A stretch of DNA of 17,852 nt. Origin: an uncultured Verrucomicrobiota bacterium. Lineage in GTDB: Bacteria > Verrucomicrobiota > Verrucomicrobiia > Chthoniobacterales > SZAS-18. Of the stretch, positions 7,642-15,068 are shown one piece after another. Each line of letters opens with the position of its first letter. Positions within the stretch are counted from its first letter, which is position 1. The position numbers and the translations under genes are program-made. The stretch spans positions 3,235 through 21,086 of the forward strand of contig CALMVM010000275.1 in the NCBI GenBank assembly GCA_937873255.1, given 5' to 3'. The notes under the pieces are model-generated. The model was not told the DNA's origin. It saw only the letters and a list, made by a program, of their open reading frames with translations, and made no database searches.

Positions 7642-8313
7642 GTGGATCGCGGCATTTTCATTACGTTCGAAGGCTCTGATGGATGCGGGAAATCCACGCA
7701 GATCGAGCGACTCCGGCTGCGTTTGACCGAGGACGGCGCGGACCGCCCCGCCACCTTCCTGCGCGAACCCGGCGGCACGCCGCTCGGCGAGGAAATCCGC
7801 CGCCTGCTGAAGCGCTCCGCACCGGACTGGAACGTGTCGGCCGAAGCCGAATTGCTTCTCTTCGCCGCAAGCCGCGCGCAGTTGGTCCGCGAGACGATCC
7901 TGCCGGCGTTGGCGGGCGGGGGGATCGTCGTGTGCGACCGGTTCCTGGATTCGACGACCGTTTACCAGGGGGTTGCCCGGCGGCTCGACCCGGGGGTGGT
8001 CAACGCCATCAACCAGTTCGCCGCCGGCGAGCGCCGGCCGGACGTGACGTTCCTGCTGGACCTGCCCCCGGAAGTCGGTTTGTCGCGCGCCTACCAACGC
8101 GCCGGGCCGCTCCTGCTGCCGCCCGACCGCATGGAACTCGAACCGCTCGCTTTCTACGAGGCCGTGCGCGCCGGCTACTTGCGGTTGGCGGCGCTGGAGC
8201 CGGAACGCTTCGTCGTGCTGGACGCGAGCCGCACGCCCGACGAACTTGCCCGCCTCGTCTGGACCCATCTGACCGAACGTTTCCATGGCCCTTGCACCTC
8301 CCATCGCGCTTGA
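7642..8313 (+). CDS. tmk: Thymidylate kinase (dTMP kinase)
   Basis: A 223-residue P-loop kinase that phosphorylates dTMP to dTDP for DNA synthesis. It has the Walker A motif EGSDGCGKST (residues 10-19), the REPGGTPLGE motif (41-50), the DRF motif VVCDRFLDST (99-101) that binds dTMP, and a LID-like segment with RAGPLLLPPDRMELE. Length is normal to slightly long for the family. The GTG at 7642 gives MDRGIFITFEG, the expected N-terminus. The start lies directly behind five heptamer repeats with no Shine-Dalgarno sequence. The 3' end overlaps holB by 29 bp in another frame, so the two are almost certainly co-transcribed and translationally coupled, a common arrangement of tmk with holB in bacteria. 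Confidence 0.95.
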   Translation: MDRGIFITFEGSDGCGKSTQIERLRLRLTEDGADRPATFLREPGGTPLGEEIRRLLKRSAPDWNVSAEAELLLFAASRAQLVRETILPALAGGGIVVCDRFLDSTTVYQGVARRLDPGVVNAINQFAAGERRPDVTFLLDLPPEVGLSRAYQRAGPLLLPPDRMELEPLAFYEAVRAGYLRLAALEPERFVVLDASRTPDELARLVWTHLTERFHGPCTSHRA

Positions 8314-9262
8314 TTACCTGCGTCGCGCGCACGCCGCCGGCCGCCTCGGCCACGCCTACCTCTTGATCGGCGACGAACAGGCGGGGTTCGATCTCGCCGC
8401 GCAGATCGCCGCGCTCGTCGTCCGCGCCGGCCCGGGCGGGGCGGTCGGGCATCAGGATGTGTACGTCGTCGAGCCGGAATCCAAGGCACGCCGCATCCTG
8501 ATCGAGCAGGTGCGTGAACTCGAAAACGCCCTGCGTCTGCGCGCGTCGGCGGCCGGTGGGCGGAAAGTCGGGATTTTGCGTCAGGCCGACCGGATCAATA
8601 CGCAGGCCGCAAACGCATTTCTCAAGACATTGGAGGAGCCCCCCGCCGAGTCGCTCCTGTTGCTGGTAAGCAGCCTGCCGGAGAGTCTGCCGGAGACGAT
8701 TCTCTCGCGCTGCATCAAGGTGGTCCTGCACACCGGTAGCGACGACGGAATGGCCGTTTCGCCGGAGGAAACGGCGCTGCGCGGCGCGTTGGAGCGGTTC
8801 GCCCGGGAGAACGGCACCGATCCGCGCGGCTCGCTGCCCGCCGCCTACGGGTTGCTGCGAGAATTCAGCGGATTGCTCTCCGCCACGCGGGGACGCCTCC
8901 AGAACGATGCCGACACCGCACTGGAAGCCGAGGAGACCCGCTACGCCCAGACGACCGACGGCGCGTGGCTCGCGGAGCGGGAGACTTATTACAAATCGCT
9001 CGTGGAAGCCCGTTATGTGGCTGCCCGCGCGAGACTGGTGGAGAGCCTCGCGCGCTGGTGGGGCGACGTGCTGCGTTATCAAGCAGCGGGAGCCGCCGCC
9101 GGTTCCGCCTCCCCCGGCGTGGCGACGCTGGCGCAGAGGCTACCAACCGCCGAAATCCTCCGTCGACTAGCAGCCATCGAGTCGTTGCGGGAGAACATGG
9201 ACCGCAACATCCAAGAAGGCCTCGCCCTGGAGGTAGCTTTCCTGCAGGTTTTCGGGGTGTGA
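8285..9262 (+). CDS. holB: DNA polymerase III subunit delta prime
   Basis: A 325-residue clamp-loader AAA+ subunit. LGHAYLLIGD (21-30) is the P-loop region but lacks the GK-T/S core, as expected for the non-hydrolysing delta prime. The stretch GRKVGILRQADRINTQAANAFLKTLEEPP (92-120) is the most conserved part of the family and is followed by the SRC arginine-finger motif (141-143). The zinc-module cysteines usual in many clamp-loader subunits are absent; the only nearby Cys is in SRC. The C-terminal half (160-325) is poorly conserved and helical. The ATG at 8285 lies inside the end of tmk. Convergent with the next gene, 25 bp away. The identification rests on motifs plus the tmk linkage. Confidence 0.88.
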   Translation: MALAPPIALDYLRRAHAAGRLGHAYLLIGDEQAGFDLAAQIAALVVRAGPGGAVGHQDVYVVEPESKARRILIEQVRELENALRLRASAAGGRKVGILRQADRINTQAANAFLKTLEEPPAESLLLLVSSLPESLPETILSRCIKVVLHTGSDDGMAVSPEETALRGALERFARENGTDPRGSLPAAYGLLREFSGLLSATRGRLQNDADTALEAEETRYAQTTDGAWLAERETYYKSLVEARYVAARARLVESLARWWGDVLRYQAAGAAAGSASPGVATLAQRLPTAEILRRLAAIESLRENMDRNIQEGLALEVAFLQVFGV

Positions 9263-9287
9263 GCGCGCGTGTGGGTGCGCCTCTGTT

Positions 9288-10199
9288 TCAAGGAGCGGCC
9301 GAAGCGGCCGGTGAGGCTGCCGGAGCTACTGGTGACGCGCCGGGGCTTGCGGCGGGCGCGGTCGGGTCGGAGGCGTTCGCGTTGATCTCCTCCTTGAACT
9401 TGTTGAGCGCGGTGATCTGTTCGTTGTAAGTTTTCAGCAGTGCGTTAAACGGTGTGCCGTCGGCCGTCTTCTTGAAGACGATGTGTTTCTCCGCATTGAC
9501 GCTCCAACCGCCAAACGTCGAGTCGAGATAGCCCAGGATCTGGTCGCCGGTTTTGAGCGTGTCGCCCTGGGTCGTGCGCAACTGCAGGATTTTCTCGGTG
9601 GGCATGTTCGCGCCGGTCAGGGAAGTTTCGACTTCCACATCGTTGGGGATGAGAGGCGTCTTCTTGAGTTCGTCGCGATAGGCCGCTTCCTGACCCTTGA
9701 CGAATGCGGCGTAGTCGTCGTTCGCGGCGAGGCACTTCTTGACCAATTCACGCCGGGCGGCAATGGCCTCCTTCGACGGCAGGCTGGCAGCACTGAAAGC
9801 ACCCGCCGTGATGAGAGCACTGTACGCCTCGGTGAATGGCTGCAATTTACTTTGCCGCACGAGTTTAAACGAATCGATGGCCGTCTGGATATACTGCGCG
9901 CGTTGCGCCCGGCTGTACGTGGCGTTACCGGAAGCATCGATATTCGATGCCTTGGCGGGGGACGGCGCGCCCGCCGAGGCGGTCGGCGTCGCGGTCGGTT
10001 TCGCGGTGTTCACCATCGCCGGGGCGGCCACGGCGGGCTTGTAGAAAAGGAAATAGTACGCTGCCGCGCCGCCGAGCACCAGGAGCAGCAGGACGATGAG
10101 AAACGCACCGCCTCCGCCGCCCTTCGGCGAATCGGAAGTCGTCTGGTAGAGGCGCGTCGAAGGTTTCGGCGAGGAAGGGTCGGACGGGTCGGGTGGCAT
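9288..10199 (-). CDS. Single-pass membrane protein of unknown function with helical extracytoplasmic domain
   Basis: A 303-residue protein not recognised as any named family. Residues 1-31 are Pro/Ser-rich and end in a Gly run (KGGGGG). Residues 32-52 are one hydrophobic membrane segment (FLIVLLLLVLGGAAAYYFLFY). Residues 53-88 are an Ala/Pro/Thr linker. Residues 95-200 look alpha-helical with many Ala, Lys and Glu, and 200-270 contain TGDQILGYLDSTFGGW, possibly a small beta domain. The tail (282-303) is a Pro/Ala/Ser low-complexity stretch. The layout suggests a short cytoplasmic N-terminus with the bulk outside the cytoplasm. The ATG at 10199 is the clear start. Its codon use matches its neighbours. 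It is divergent from the oxidoreductase gene across 177 bp. Confidence 0.78.
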   Translation of the reverse strand: MPPDPSDPSSPKPSTRLYQTTSDSPKGGGGGAFLIVLLLLVLGGAAAYYFLFYKPAVAAPAMVNTAKPTATPTASAGAPSPAKASNIDASGNATYSRAQRAQYIQTAIDSFKLVRQSKLQPFTEAYSALITAGAFSAASLPSKEAIAARRELVKKCLAANDDYAAFVKGQEAAYRDELKKTPLIPNDVEVETSLTGANMPTEKILQLRTTQGDTLKTGDQILGYLDSTFGGWSVNAEKHIVFKKTADGTPFNALLKTYNEQITALNKFKEEINANASDPTAPAASPGASPVAPAASPAASAAP

Positions 10200-10301
10200 A
10201 AGGATAAAACGTCGTGCTTACCGTGCATATCGTCTGTCGGGCAGCGGTGGGCTTCCCCTGTATGGCAAAAATTTGTGGCCGGCGGCGGCGAACATTTCCG
10301 C

Positions 10302-10331
10302 TTGGCGGGGTTTTTGGCGGCGGCCTATGCT
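10302..10331 (+). promoter_or_regulatory. Candidate sigma-70-type promoter for the oxidoreductase-zeta operon
   Basis: TTGGCG at 10302-10307 and TATGCT at 10326-10331 are separated by 18 bp, close to the consensus -35 and -10 boxes. They lie 46 bp upstream of the ATG at 10377, in the divergent spacer. A similar TATGCT also occurs just before nadE. The match is by eye and unconfirmed. Confidence 0.38.
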
Positions 10332-10376
10332 GGAGATCGGCTGCGACGACATCTCTTGATTCAACACCTCCCCGCG

Positions 10377-11531
10377 ATGAAAAAAACGCTCAACATCGGC
10401 ATGATCGGCTACAATTTCATGGGCAAGACCCATTCGAACGCCTGGCGTCAGGTGGGCCGGTTCTTCGACCTGCCCGCCGAGGTGCGGCTCAAGACGATCT
10501 GCGGGCGCAACCGGGCCAAGACCGAGGCCGCGGCCGCACGGTTCGGCTGGGAGAAATCCTGCGCGGATTGGCGCGAGGTCATCGACGATCCCGAGATCGA
10601 CATCGTGGACATCACCACGCCCAACGACTCGCACGCGGCCATCGCCATCGCCGCCGCCGAGGCGGGCAAGGCCATCCTCTGCGAGAAGCCGCTCGGCATG
10701 AACGTGCCCGAATGCGAGAAGATGGTCACCGCCGTGGAGAAAGCGGGCGTGGTCAACATGGTCTGCCACAACTACCGGCGCATCCCGGCCATCGCGCTGG
10801 CAAAACGCATGATCGAGCGCGGGGACCTGGGCGACCGGATTTATCATTACCGCGCCCGTTACGCGCAGGAATGGATCATGGACCCGGCGTTTCCGTTGGT
10901 GTGGCGTTTGCAGGCCGACATCGCCGGCAGCGGCACGCATGGCGACATCGATGCCCACATCATCGACCTCGGCCGCTATCTCGTCGGCGAAATCAAGGAG
11001 GTCTGCGGCACGATGGAGACCTTCATCAAGGAACGCCCGCTCCAGTGCGAGGCGGGGGAGGGACTGACCGCCGCAGCGAGCCAGCAGACCGGCAGCGTCA
11101 CGGTGGACGACGCCGTCTGTTGGATCGGCCGGTTCCAGAACGGGGCGCTGGCGAATCTGGAAGCCACGCGCTTCGCCGCCGGGCGCAAGAACCACATCAC
11201 CTTCGAGATCAACGGCAGCGGGGGAAGTCTCGTTTTCAACTTCGAGGACATGAACCGCCTCGGCTTCTACAACGCCGCCGATCCGTCGGATGCGCGGGGG
11301 TTCCGCGATATCCTCGTGACAGAAGGCGAGCATCCGTTCGTCGGTTCCTGGTGGCCGGCGGGGCACATCATCGGGTACGAACACACGTTCGTGCACACGT
11401 TCGCGGACTTCGTGAAAGCGGTCGTGGACGGCAAGAGCGTGCAGCCGACCTTCGCGGACGGATTGGCGAACGAACGCGTGCTCAGCGCGATCTCCGATAG
11501 TGCCCGGGACCAGAAATGGGTGATATTGTGA
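10377..11531 (+). CDS. Gfo/Idh/MocA-family NAD(P)-dependent sugar oxidoreductase
   Basis: A 384-residue two-domain dehydrogenase. The N-terminal Rossmann fold opens with IGMIGYNFMGKTHSNAW and includes TTPNDSHAAIAIAA and the CEKPLGM motif with Lys104. The C-terminal domain has GTHGDIDAHIIDLGRYLVG, placing Asp192 and His194 at the usual catalytic region. FINGSGGSL-type sequence (EINGSGGSLVFNFED) near 285 is typical of the subgroup acting on sugars or inositols. The exact substrate cannot be given. There is no Tat or Sec signal, so it is cytoplasmic. The ATG at 10377 begins the first beta strand (MKKTLNIGMIG). The zeta-type gene follows only 4 bp after the TGA, indicating one transcript. Confidence 0.95.
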   Translation: MKKTLNIGMIGYNFMGKTHSNAWRQVGRFFDLPAEVRLKTICGRNRAKTEAAAARFGWEKSCADWREVIDDPEIDIVDITTPNDSHAAIAIAAAEAGKAILCEKPLGMNVPECEKMVTAVEKAGVVNMVCHNYRRIPAIALAKRMIERGDLGDRIYHYRARYAQEWIMDPAFPLVWRLQADIAGSGTHGDIDAHIIDLGRYLVGEIKEVCGTMETFIKERPLQCEAGEGLTAAASQQTGSVTVDDAVCWIGRFQNGALANLEATRFAAGRKNHITFEINGSGGSLVFNFEDMNRLGFYNAADPSDARGFRDILVTEGEHPFVGSWWPAGHIIGYEHTFVHTFADFVKAVVDGKSVQPTFADGLANERVLSAISDSARDQKWVIL

Positions 11532-11535
11532 GCCG

Positions 11536-12135
11536 ATGAGTGCTGCTGATATTTCTCCGGTCATCTATGCCATCGGTGGACCGAACGGCGCGGGCAAGAC
11601 CACCTTCGCGCGGGCGTTCCTGCCCGCCGAGGGGATCGAGCAATTCCTGAATGCCGACTCCCTGGCAGCCGGTCTGTCACCGTTGCGACCGGAGGCGATG
11701 GCGATCCCGGCTGCGCGTTTGCTGCTCAAGCGGTGGCGTGAGTTAGTGGCAGCGCGGACGAGCTTCGCGTTCGAGAGCACGTTCAGCGGGCGCACGTACG
11801 CTCCGATGCTGCGCGACGCAAAGGCGGCGGGTTACAGCATCAAAGTGTGTTATCTGTGGCTGCCGGACGACAACGCCTCCCTCCGCCGCGTCCGCAACCG
11901 AGTGCGACAGGGCGGGCACAACGTTCCGCCGGAGGATATCCGGCGACGTTACCTGCCGAGCGTGCGCAATTTTTTCGAGCTTTATCTGCCGCTGACCGAT
12001 GTTACGGTATTATACGAGGCCACCAACCCGCCACCGCGAATCTTAGCGCGCTGGTCGGGTCCATCCATAGAAATTTTGCAGCGAGAGCGTTATGAAAGAA
12101 TCCACCAGCAAGCCCTTATCGGACCCGGTTCTTGA
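11536..12135 (+). CDS. Zeta-toxin / UDP-sugar kinase-like P-loop protein
   Basis: A 199-residue P-loop phosphotransferase. It has the Walker A motif GPNGAGKTT (Lys21), FLNADSLAAG with the conserved Asp41, FAFESTFSGR with Glu80 (the substrate-binding FES motif), and a basic LID-like stretch RVRNRVRQGGHNVP followed by IRRRYLPSVRNFF. Zeta toxins phosphorylate UDP-N-acetylglucosamine at the 3' hydroxyl and so poison peptidoglycan synthesis. Many chromosomal relatives of this size have no shown toxicity, so kinase activity is well supported but toxin function is not. No epsilon-type antitoxin gene lies upstream; the gene before it is a sugar oxidoreductase 4 bp away. A small basic protein gene overlaps its 3' end by 44 bp and may be its partner. 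Confidence 0.9.
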   Translation: MSAADISPVIYAIGGPNGAGKTTFARAFLPAEGIEQFLNADSLAAGLSPLRPEAMAIPAARLLLKRWRELVAARTSFAFESTFSGRTYAPMLRDAKAAGYSIKVCYLWLPDDNASLRRVRNRVRQGGHNVPPEDIRRRYLPSVRNFFELYLPLTDVTVLYEATNPPPRILARWSGPSIEILQRERYERIHQQALIGPGS

Positions 12136-12298
12136 TGCCTTCACCGAAGCGGTGGACAAGGCGATGCGGCGGGCATACCTCGTGGCAAAAAAAGAAGCCG
12201 CGCGTTATGGTTTGAAGCTGATCGTCAACCGTCCGCGTCCTTCCTCTCGCAAAGCCGCCACTGCCCGCCGGTCACGGCGCGCGTTGGAAAGCGTCTAA
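12092..12298 (+). CDS. Small basic protein overlapping the zeta kinase gene
   Basis: A 68-residue protein starting at the ATG at 12092 inside the zeta reading frame, with a weak purine stretch (GCGAGAG) upstream. Residues 9-40 look like one amphipathic helix (DPVLDAFTEAVDKAMRRAY). A short strand GLKLIVNRPRP follows and the tail is very basic ([15 protein letters not shown]). Its start lies 44 bp before the zeta stop and it continues past it, so translational coupling is likely. Small genes with an Ala-rich helix and a final strand are recurrent downstream neighbours of chromosomal zeta-like kinases, from general recollection. An antitoxin or modulator role is inference. Its last 27 bp overlap the tail of the convergent DltD gene. 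Confidence 0.62.
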   Translation: MKESTSKPLSDPVLDAFTEAVDKAMRRAYLVAKKEAARYGLKLIVNRPRPSSRKAATARRSRRALESV

Positions 12299-13540
12299 CG
12301 CCCGGTCGTACACCAGCCATGCCTTGGCTGTCGGATGTGTGGAATCCACGTACCAGTGCGGGTCGTTTTCGGCCTCTGGGAACGTGAGTAACTGCGCGTC
12401 GTACGGCTTCACCGCGTCGCGCAACTTTTGATAGAAAAGTTCGGCGGAACGCGGAGTGAGACCTTGGAGCGCGCCGAAGTTCGCGTTGAGCGGCTGGCAG
12501 ACGAGCAGCAGGCGGAGGTCGAACTCGCGCGCCGTGCGCAGGAGCAAATCGAGGTCGGTCCATTCCTTGGATGAGAGACAGATACGCGCGAAATTTTCGT
12601 CCGGCGAAACTTCCGGATGCTGCGCGTCACGGAAGGCGCGGGTGCGGTTCGCGTCGAAGGATGTGCGCGCCGTGGTGCTGGACGTGGTCAAGACGGGCTG
12701 GCGTGCGTAAAACTCCTCGGCCTCGCGCAGGCGGCCTTCCCCATCGATGGCCGCTGGGACGGGCGGCGGCGGCCCGTTGCCCGGCAGCGGGTGATCCCGC
12801 AGCCAAAGCGCGACCTTCGCGACATCGCTCTCACCGAGCAGGCGGTTTTGCAACGCCCCGAGCGGGACCATCGCGGCGAGCAGCAATCGGTCGGTGAGCC
12901 CCTTTTGCGACTCGCACTCGAACGCGGCCTTCATCAGCGGAAACTGCCCGACGAGATTCGGGTAATCGAGCAGCCGGCGGGCAAAATCGCGCCGCAACTC
13001 TGGACTCAGCCCCCCGCCGAACGCCACCCGGCTGCCGTGCAACGGGGAGAAATTAATCCCGAACCCGTTCGGGTCCAGCTCCGGCACCTGAAACCACGTC
13101 GGCGAGAGGAACACCACTGCCTTGCGCCCGTGCACGACCGGACCGAGCGCGGCGAGTTTCGTGGCGACCACGAGGTCCGTCTCGCCGGGATACGCCACCG
13201 GGAAAACGTCGAATCCCGTCGGGCGCGAACGGAAAAAATCGTCCGGCCGATTCGGCTGCGGTTGGGTCAACTCGCTGCTGCCGTAGACCGGCAACATCGC
13301 CGGATCGCGGAACGCCTCGGCCTGTACGGCGACCCCGGCGAGTTTTTGCAGCGCGACGCTCGAGAAATTCCCGGCTTCCGGCGCGCCCTTGAACCATCCG
13401 ATGTCCCGTCGCACCTGCGCCCTCGTACCCACATGCATCGCCCCTACGGCCGCCACCGCGCAGACCGTCGCCACGAACGCCGACCGCAAACGCAGAGGCG
13501 GTGCAGGACGGGCGGGGGGAGGGGAAGTCCGGTCGGCCAT
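12272..13540 (-). CDS. DltD-like envelope acyltransferase
   Basis: A 422-residue SGNH-type protein. The ATG at 13540 gives a Pro-rich N-terminus and one membrane anchor (about 19-37, AFVATVCAVAAVGAMHVG), with the catalytic domain outside the cytoplasm. VYGSSELTQ (Ser88/Ser89) is the DltD nucleophile motif, and YVDSTHPTAKAWLVYD near the C-terminus supplies the Asp399/His402 pair. In Gram-positive bacteria DltD passes D-alanine from DltC to lipoteichoic acid. In Gram-negatives DltD-like proteins often sit with MBOAT (DltB-like) proteins and acylate other polymers. No dltA, dltB or dltC is in the window, so this is an orphan copy here. The frame upstream of 13540 is open but reads backwards through the neighbouring lactamase gene and is rejected. 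An 82-bp spacer with a hairpin separates it from the divergent hydrolase gene. Confidence 0.85.
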   Translation of the reverse strand: MADRTSPPPARPAPPLRLRSAFVATVCAVAAVGAMHVGTRAQVRRDIGWFKGAPEAGNFSSVALQKLAGVAVQAEAFRDPAMLPVYGSSELTQPQPNRPDDFFRSRPTGFDVFPVAYPGETDLVVATKLAALGPVVHGRKAVVFLSPTWFQVPELDPNGFGINFSPLHGSRVAFGGGLSPELRRDFARRLLDYPNLVGQFPLMKAAFECESQKGLTDRLLLAAMVPLGALQNRLLGESDVAKVALWLRDHPLPGNGPPPPVPAAIDGEGRLREAEEFYARQPVLTTSSTTARTSFDANRTRAFRDAQHPEVSPDENFARICLSSKEWTDLDLLLRTAREFDLRLLLVCQPLNANFGALQGLTPRSAELFYQKLRDAVKPYDAQLLTFPEAENDPHWYVDSTHPTAKAWLVYDRALDAFQRAP

Positions 13541-13583
13541 GACGCCAAGATGCAGCAAAATCCGACAATCGAAAGCGCCGTTG

Positions 13584-13607
13584 CGGGTTGAGCGAGCCGG
13601 CAACCCG
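13584..13607. promoter_or_regulatory. Inverted repeat between the DltD and serine hydrolase genes
   Basis: CGGGTTG (13584-13590) and CAACCCG (13601-13607) form a 7-bp inverted repeat with a 10-base loop, flanked by two copies of CCGTTGC (13578-13584 and 13606-13612). It sits midway between divergent starts at 13540 and 13623, so it could be a shared operator or a leader stem-loop. There is no T-run, so a terminator is unlikely. Confidence 0.4.
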
Positions 13608-13622
13608 TTGCAAGGTGCGGGC

Positions 13623-15068
13623 GTGAAGAGTTCGCTCCGCCGATTCGCGCCCATTGTCATCACGGCGGCGGGCCTGATCGCGTTCCTCGGCGCGAGGACC
13701 GCCGAAGCGCAGGACCAGCCGGCGGCCGACCCTTCGCAGACGGAGATCGACGCCTTCGTCCGGGAACAAATGCGCGAGCAACGCATCCCCGGATTGTCGC
13801 TGGCCGTGACCATCGACAACGAACTGATTTTCACCAAGGGCTACGGCGCGGCCAACGTCGAACTGCGCTCGCCCGCGCTGGCCGAGAGCGTCTACGAGGT
13901 CGCCTCGCTCACCAAGCAGTTCGTCGCCGTGGCCGTGCTGCTGCTGAATCAGGACGGCAAACTCGCCCTCGACGATCCCGTCAGCCGTTATTTGCCCGAA
14001 GCGCCGCCGGCCTGGGAGAAGATCACCCTGCGCCACCTGCTCACCCACACCTCGGGCATCCCCGACTACGACGACGCCGGCCAGCCGCTCGACCCGCACC
14101 GCGATTACACGGAGGACGAGCTGGTCGCCCGCGCGACGAAACTACCGACGAAATTCGCCCCCGGCGTGCGCTGGAATTACAGCAACACCGCCTACGTCCT
14201 GCTCGGCGTGATCGTCCATCGGGTCAGCGGGGTGTTCTACGGCGATTTTTTGCGCACGCGGGTGTTCTCGCGCCTGCACATGGGCAATACGAACGTCAAC
14301 CGGCCCGACGACCTCCTGCCGTTCCGCGCGGCGGGCTACCGGCTGGAGGCGGGTCTCCTCAAAAACCAGGAATACCTCGCCCCCACGCAATGCGCGACGG
14401 GGGACGGCGGGATCGTCTCGACCGTCGTGGATCTTGCCAAATGGGACGCCGCGATCCAGTCCGGCGCGTTGCTGCCGCCGGACATCTGGGACCAGATTTT
14501 CAAGCCGGTGACGCTCAACAGCGGCAAATCGTTCCCGTACGGCTTCGGGTGGTTCATCCGGGAGCAGGCCGGACGGCCCTACTACGAACACAGCGGGCAT
14601 CTGCAGGGCTTCGCGTCGCACATCCTGCGTTTCCCGAGGGTGCGCGTGTCCGTGGTGGTGCTGGCGAATCTCGCGCAGGCCGATCCGTGGGAAATCGCCC
14701 ACGGCGTGGCGAGCCTGATCCGGCCCGACCTGAAGCCGCCGGCCGACCATCCCATCGACGATGGCGAACCGGCGGTGACGGACCTTTTGCGCCGCACGTT
14801 GGGCAGTCTGCGCAACGGCGAGGTGCTCAAGGACGCGTTCACGGACGAAGGGGCAAACGCCTACAACGCCGAGGTGCTGGCGGATTTCAAGCAGCGCCTC
14901 GGCAAGCTACCAGCCTTCGGCAAATATGAACTGGTCGGCCGGGCCGAGGTCGGAGACCAGACCGAGTACGGCTACTGGGTCCAGGTCGGCGAGGCGAAGT
15001 GGCTGCTTGAAGTCGCCCTCGACACCGATGCCGGCAAGGTGGAGCGGCTCCAGTTCAACCCGCTTTGA
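13623..15068 (+). CDS. Secreted serine beta-lactamase-fold hydrolase (class C/DD-peptidase/esterase family)
   Basis: A 481-residue exported protein. The GTG at 13623 begins a signal peptide (basic SSLRR, hydrophobic core, likely cleavage after AEA at residue 29). The family's active-site motifs are complete: Ser95-x-x-Lys98 (SLTK), Tyr186-Ser-Asn188 (YSN) and His323-Ser-Gly325 (HSG). RHLLTHTSGIPDY and GDGGIVSTVVDLAKW are also family hallmarks. The fold covers about residues 40-375. An extra C-terminal domain of roughly 100 residues (380-481) ends in a beta-rich stretch and resembles the accessory domains appended to beta-lactamase-like esterases and peptidases. Members include D-aminopeptidases, esterases and D-Ala esterases; antibiotic resistance should not be assumed. 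It overlaps the convergent YfhO-like gene by 14 bp at the 3' end. Confidence 0.94.
   Translation: MKSSLRRFAPIVITAAGLIAFLGARTAEAQDQPAADPSQTEIDAFVREQMREQRIPGLSLAVTIDNELIFTKGYGAANVELRSPALAESVYEVASLTKQFVAVAVLLLNQDGKLALDDPVSRYLPEAPPAWEKITLRHLLTHTSGIPDYDDAGQPLDPHRDYTEDELVARATKLPTKFAPGVRWNYSNTAYVLLGVIVHRVSGVFYGDFLRTRVFSRLHMGNTNVNRPDDLLPFRAAGYRLEAGLLKNQEYLAPTQCATGDGGIVSTVVDLAKWDAAIQSGALLPPDIWDQIFKPVTLNSGKSFPYGFGWFIREQAGRPYYEHSGHLQGFASHILRFPRVRVSVVVLANLAQADPWEIAHGVASLIRPDLKPPADHPIDDGEPAVTDLLRRTLGSLRNGEVLKDAFTDEGANAYNAEVLADFKQRLGKLPAFGKYELVGRAEVGDQTEYGYWVQVGEAKWLLEVALDTDAGKVERLQFNPL

Noticed and set aside
10218..11564. A 448-codon minus-strand frame opposite the Gfo/Idh/MocA gene
   Set aside because: It lacks motifs and runs across the promoter and the start of the zeta gene; the plus strand is clearly the coding one.
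12617..13591. A 324-codon plus-strand frame opposite the DltD-like gene
   Set aside because: No motifs; it is the shadow of a gene with clear GSSE and D-x-x-H motifs.
13541..13837. Extension of the DltD-like protein by 99 residues upstream of 13540
   Set aside because: It would read antisense through the hydrolase signal peptide and the hairpin. The ATG at 13540 directly precedes the membrane anchor.
13623..15068. Antibiotic-resistance class C beta-lactamase
   Set aside because: The fold motifs fit a broad serine hydrolase family; the HSG triad motif, extra C-terminal domain and context favour an envelope or peptide hydrolase.
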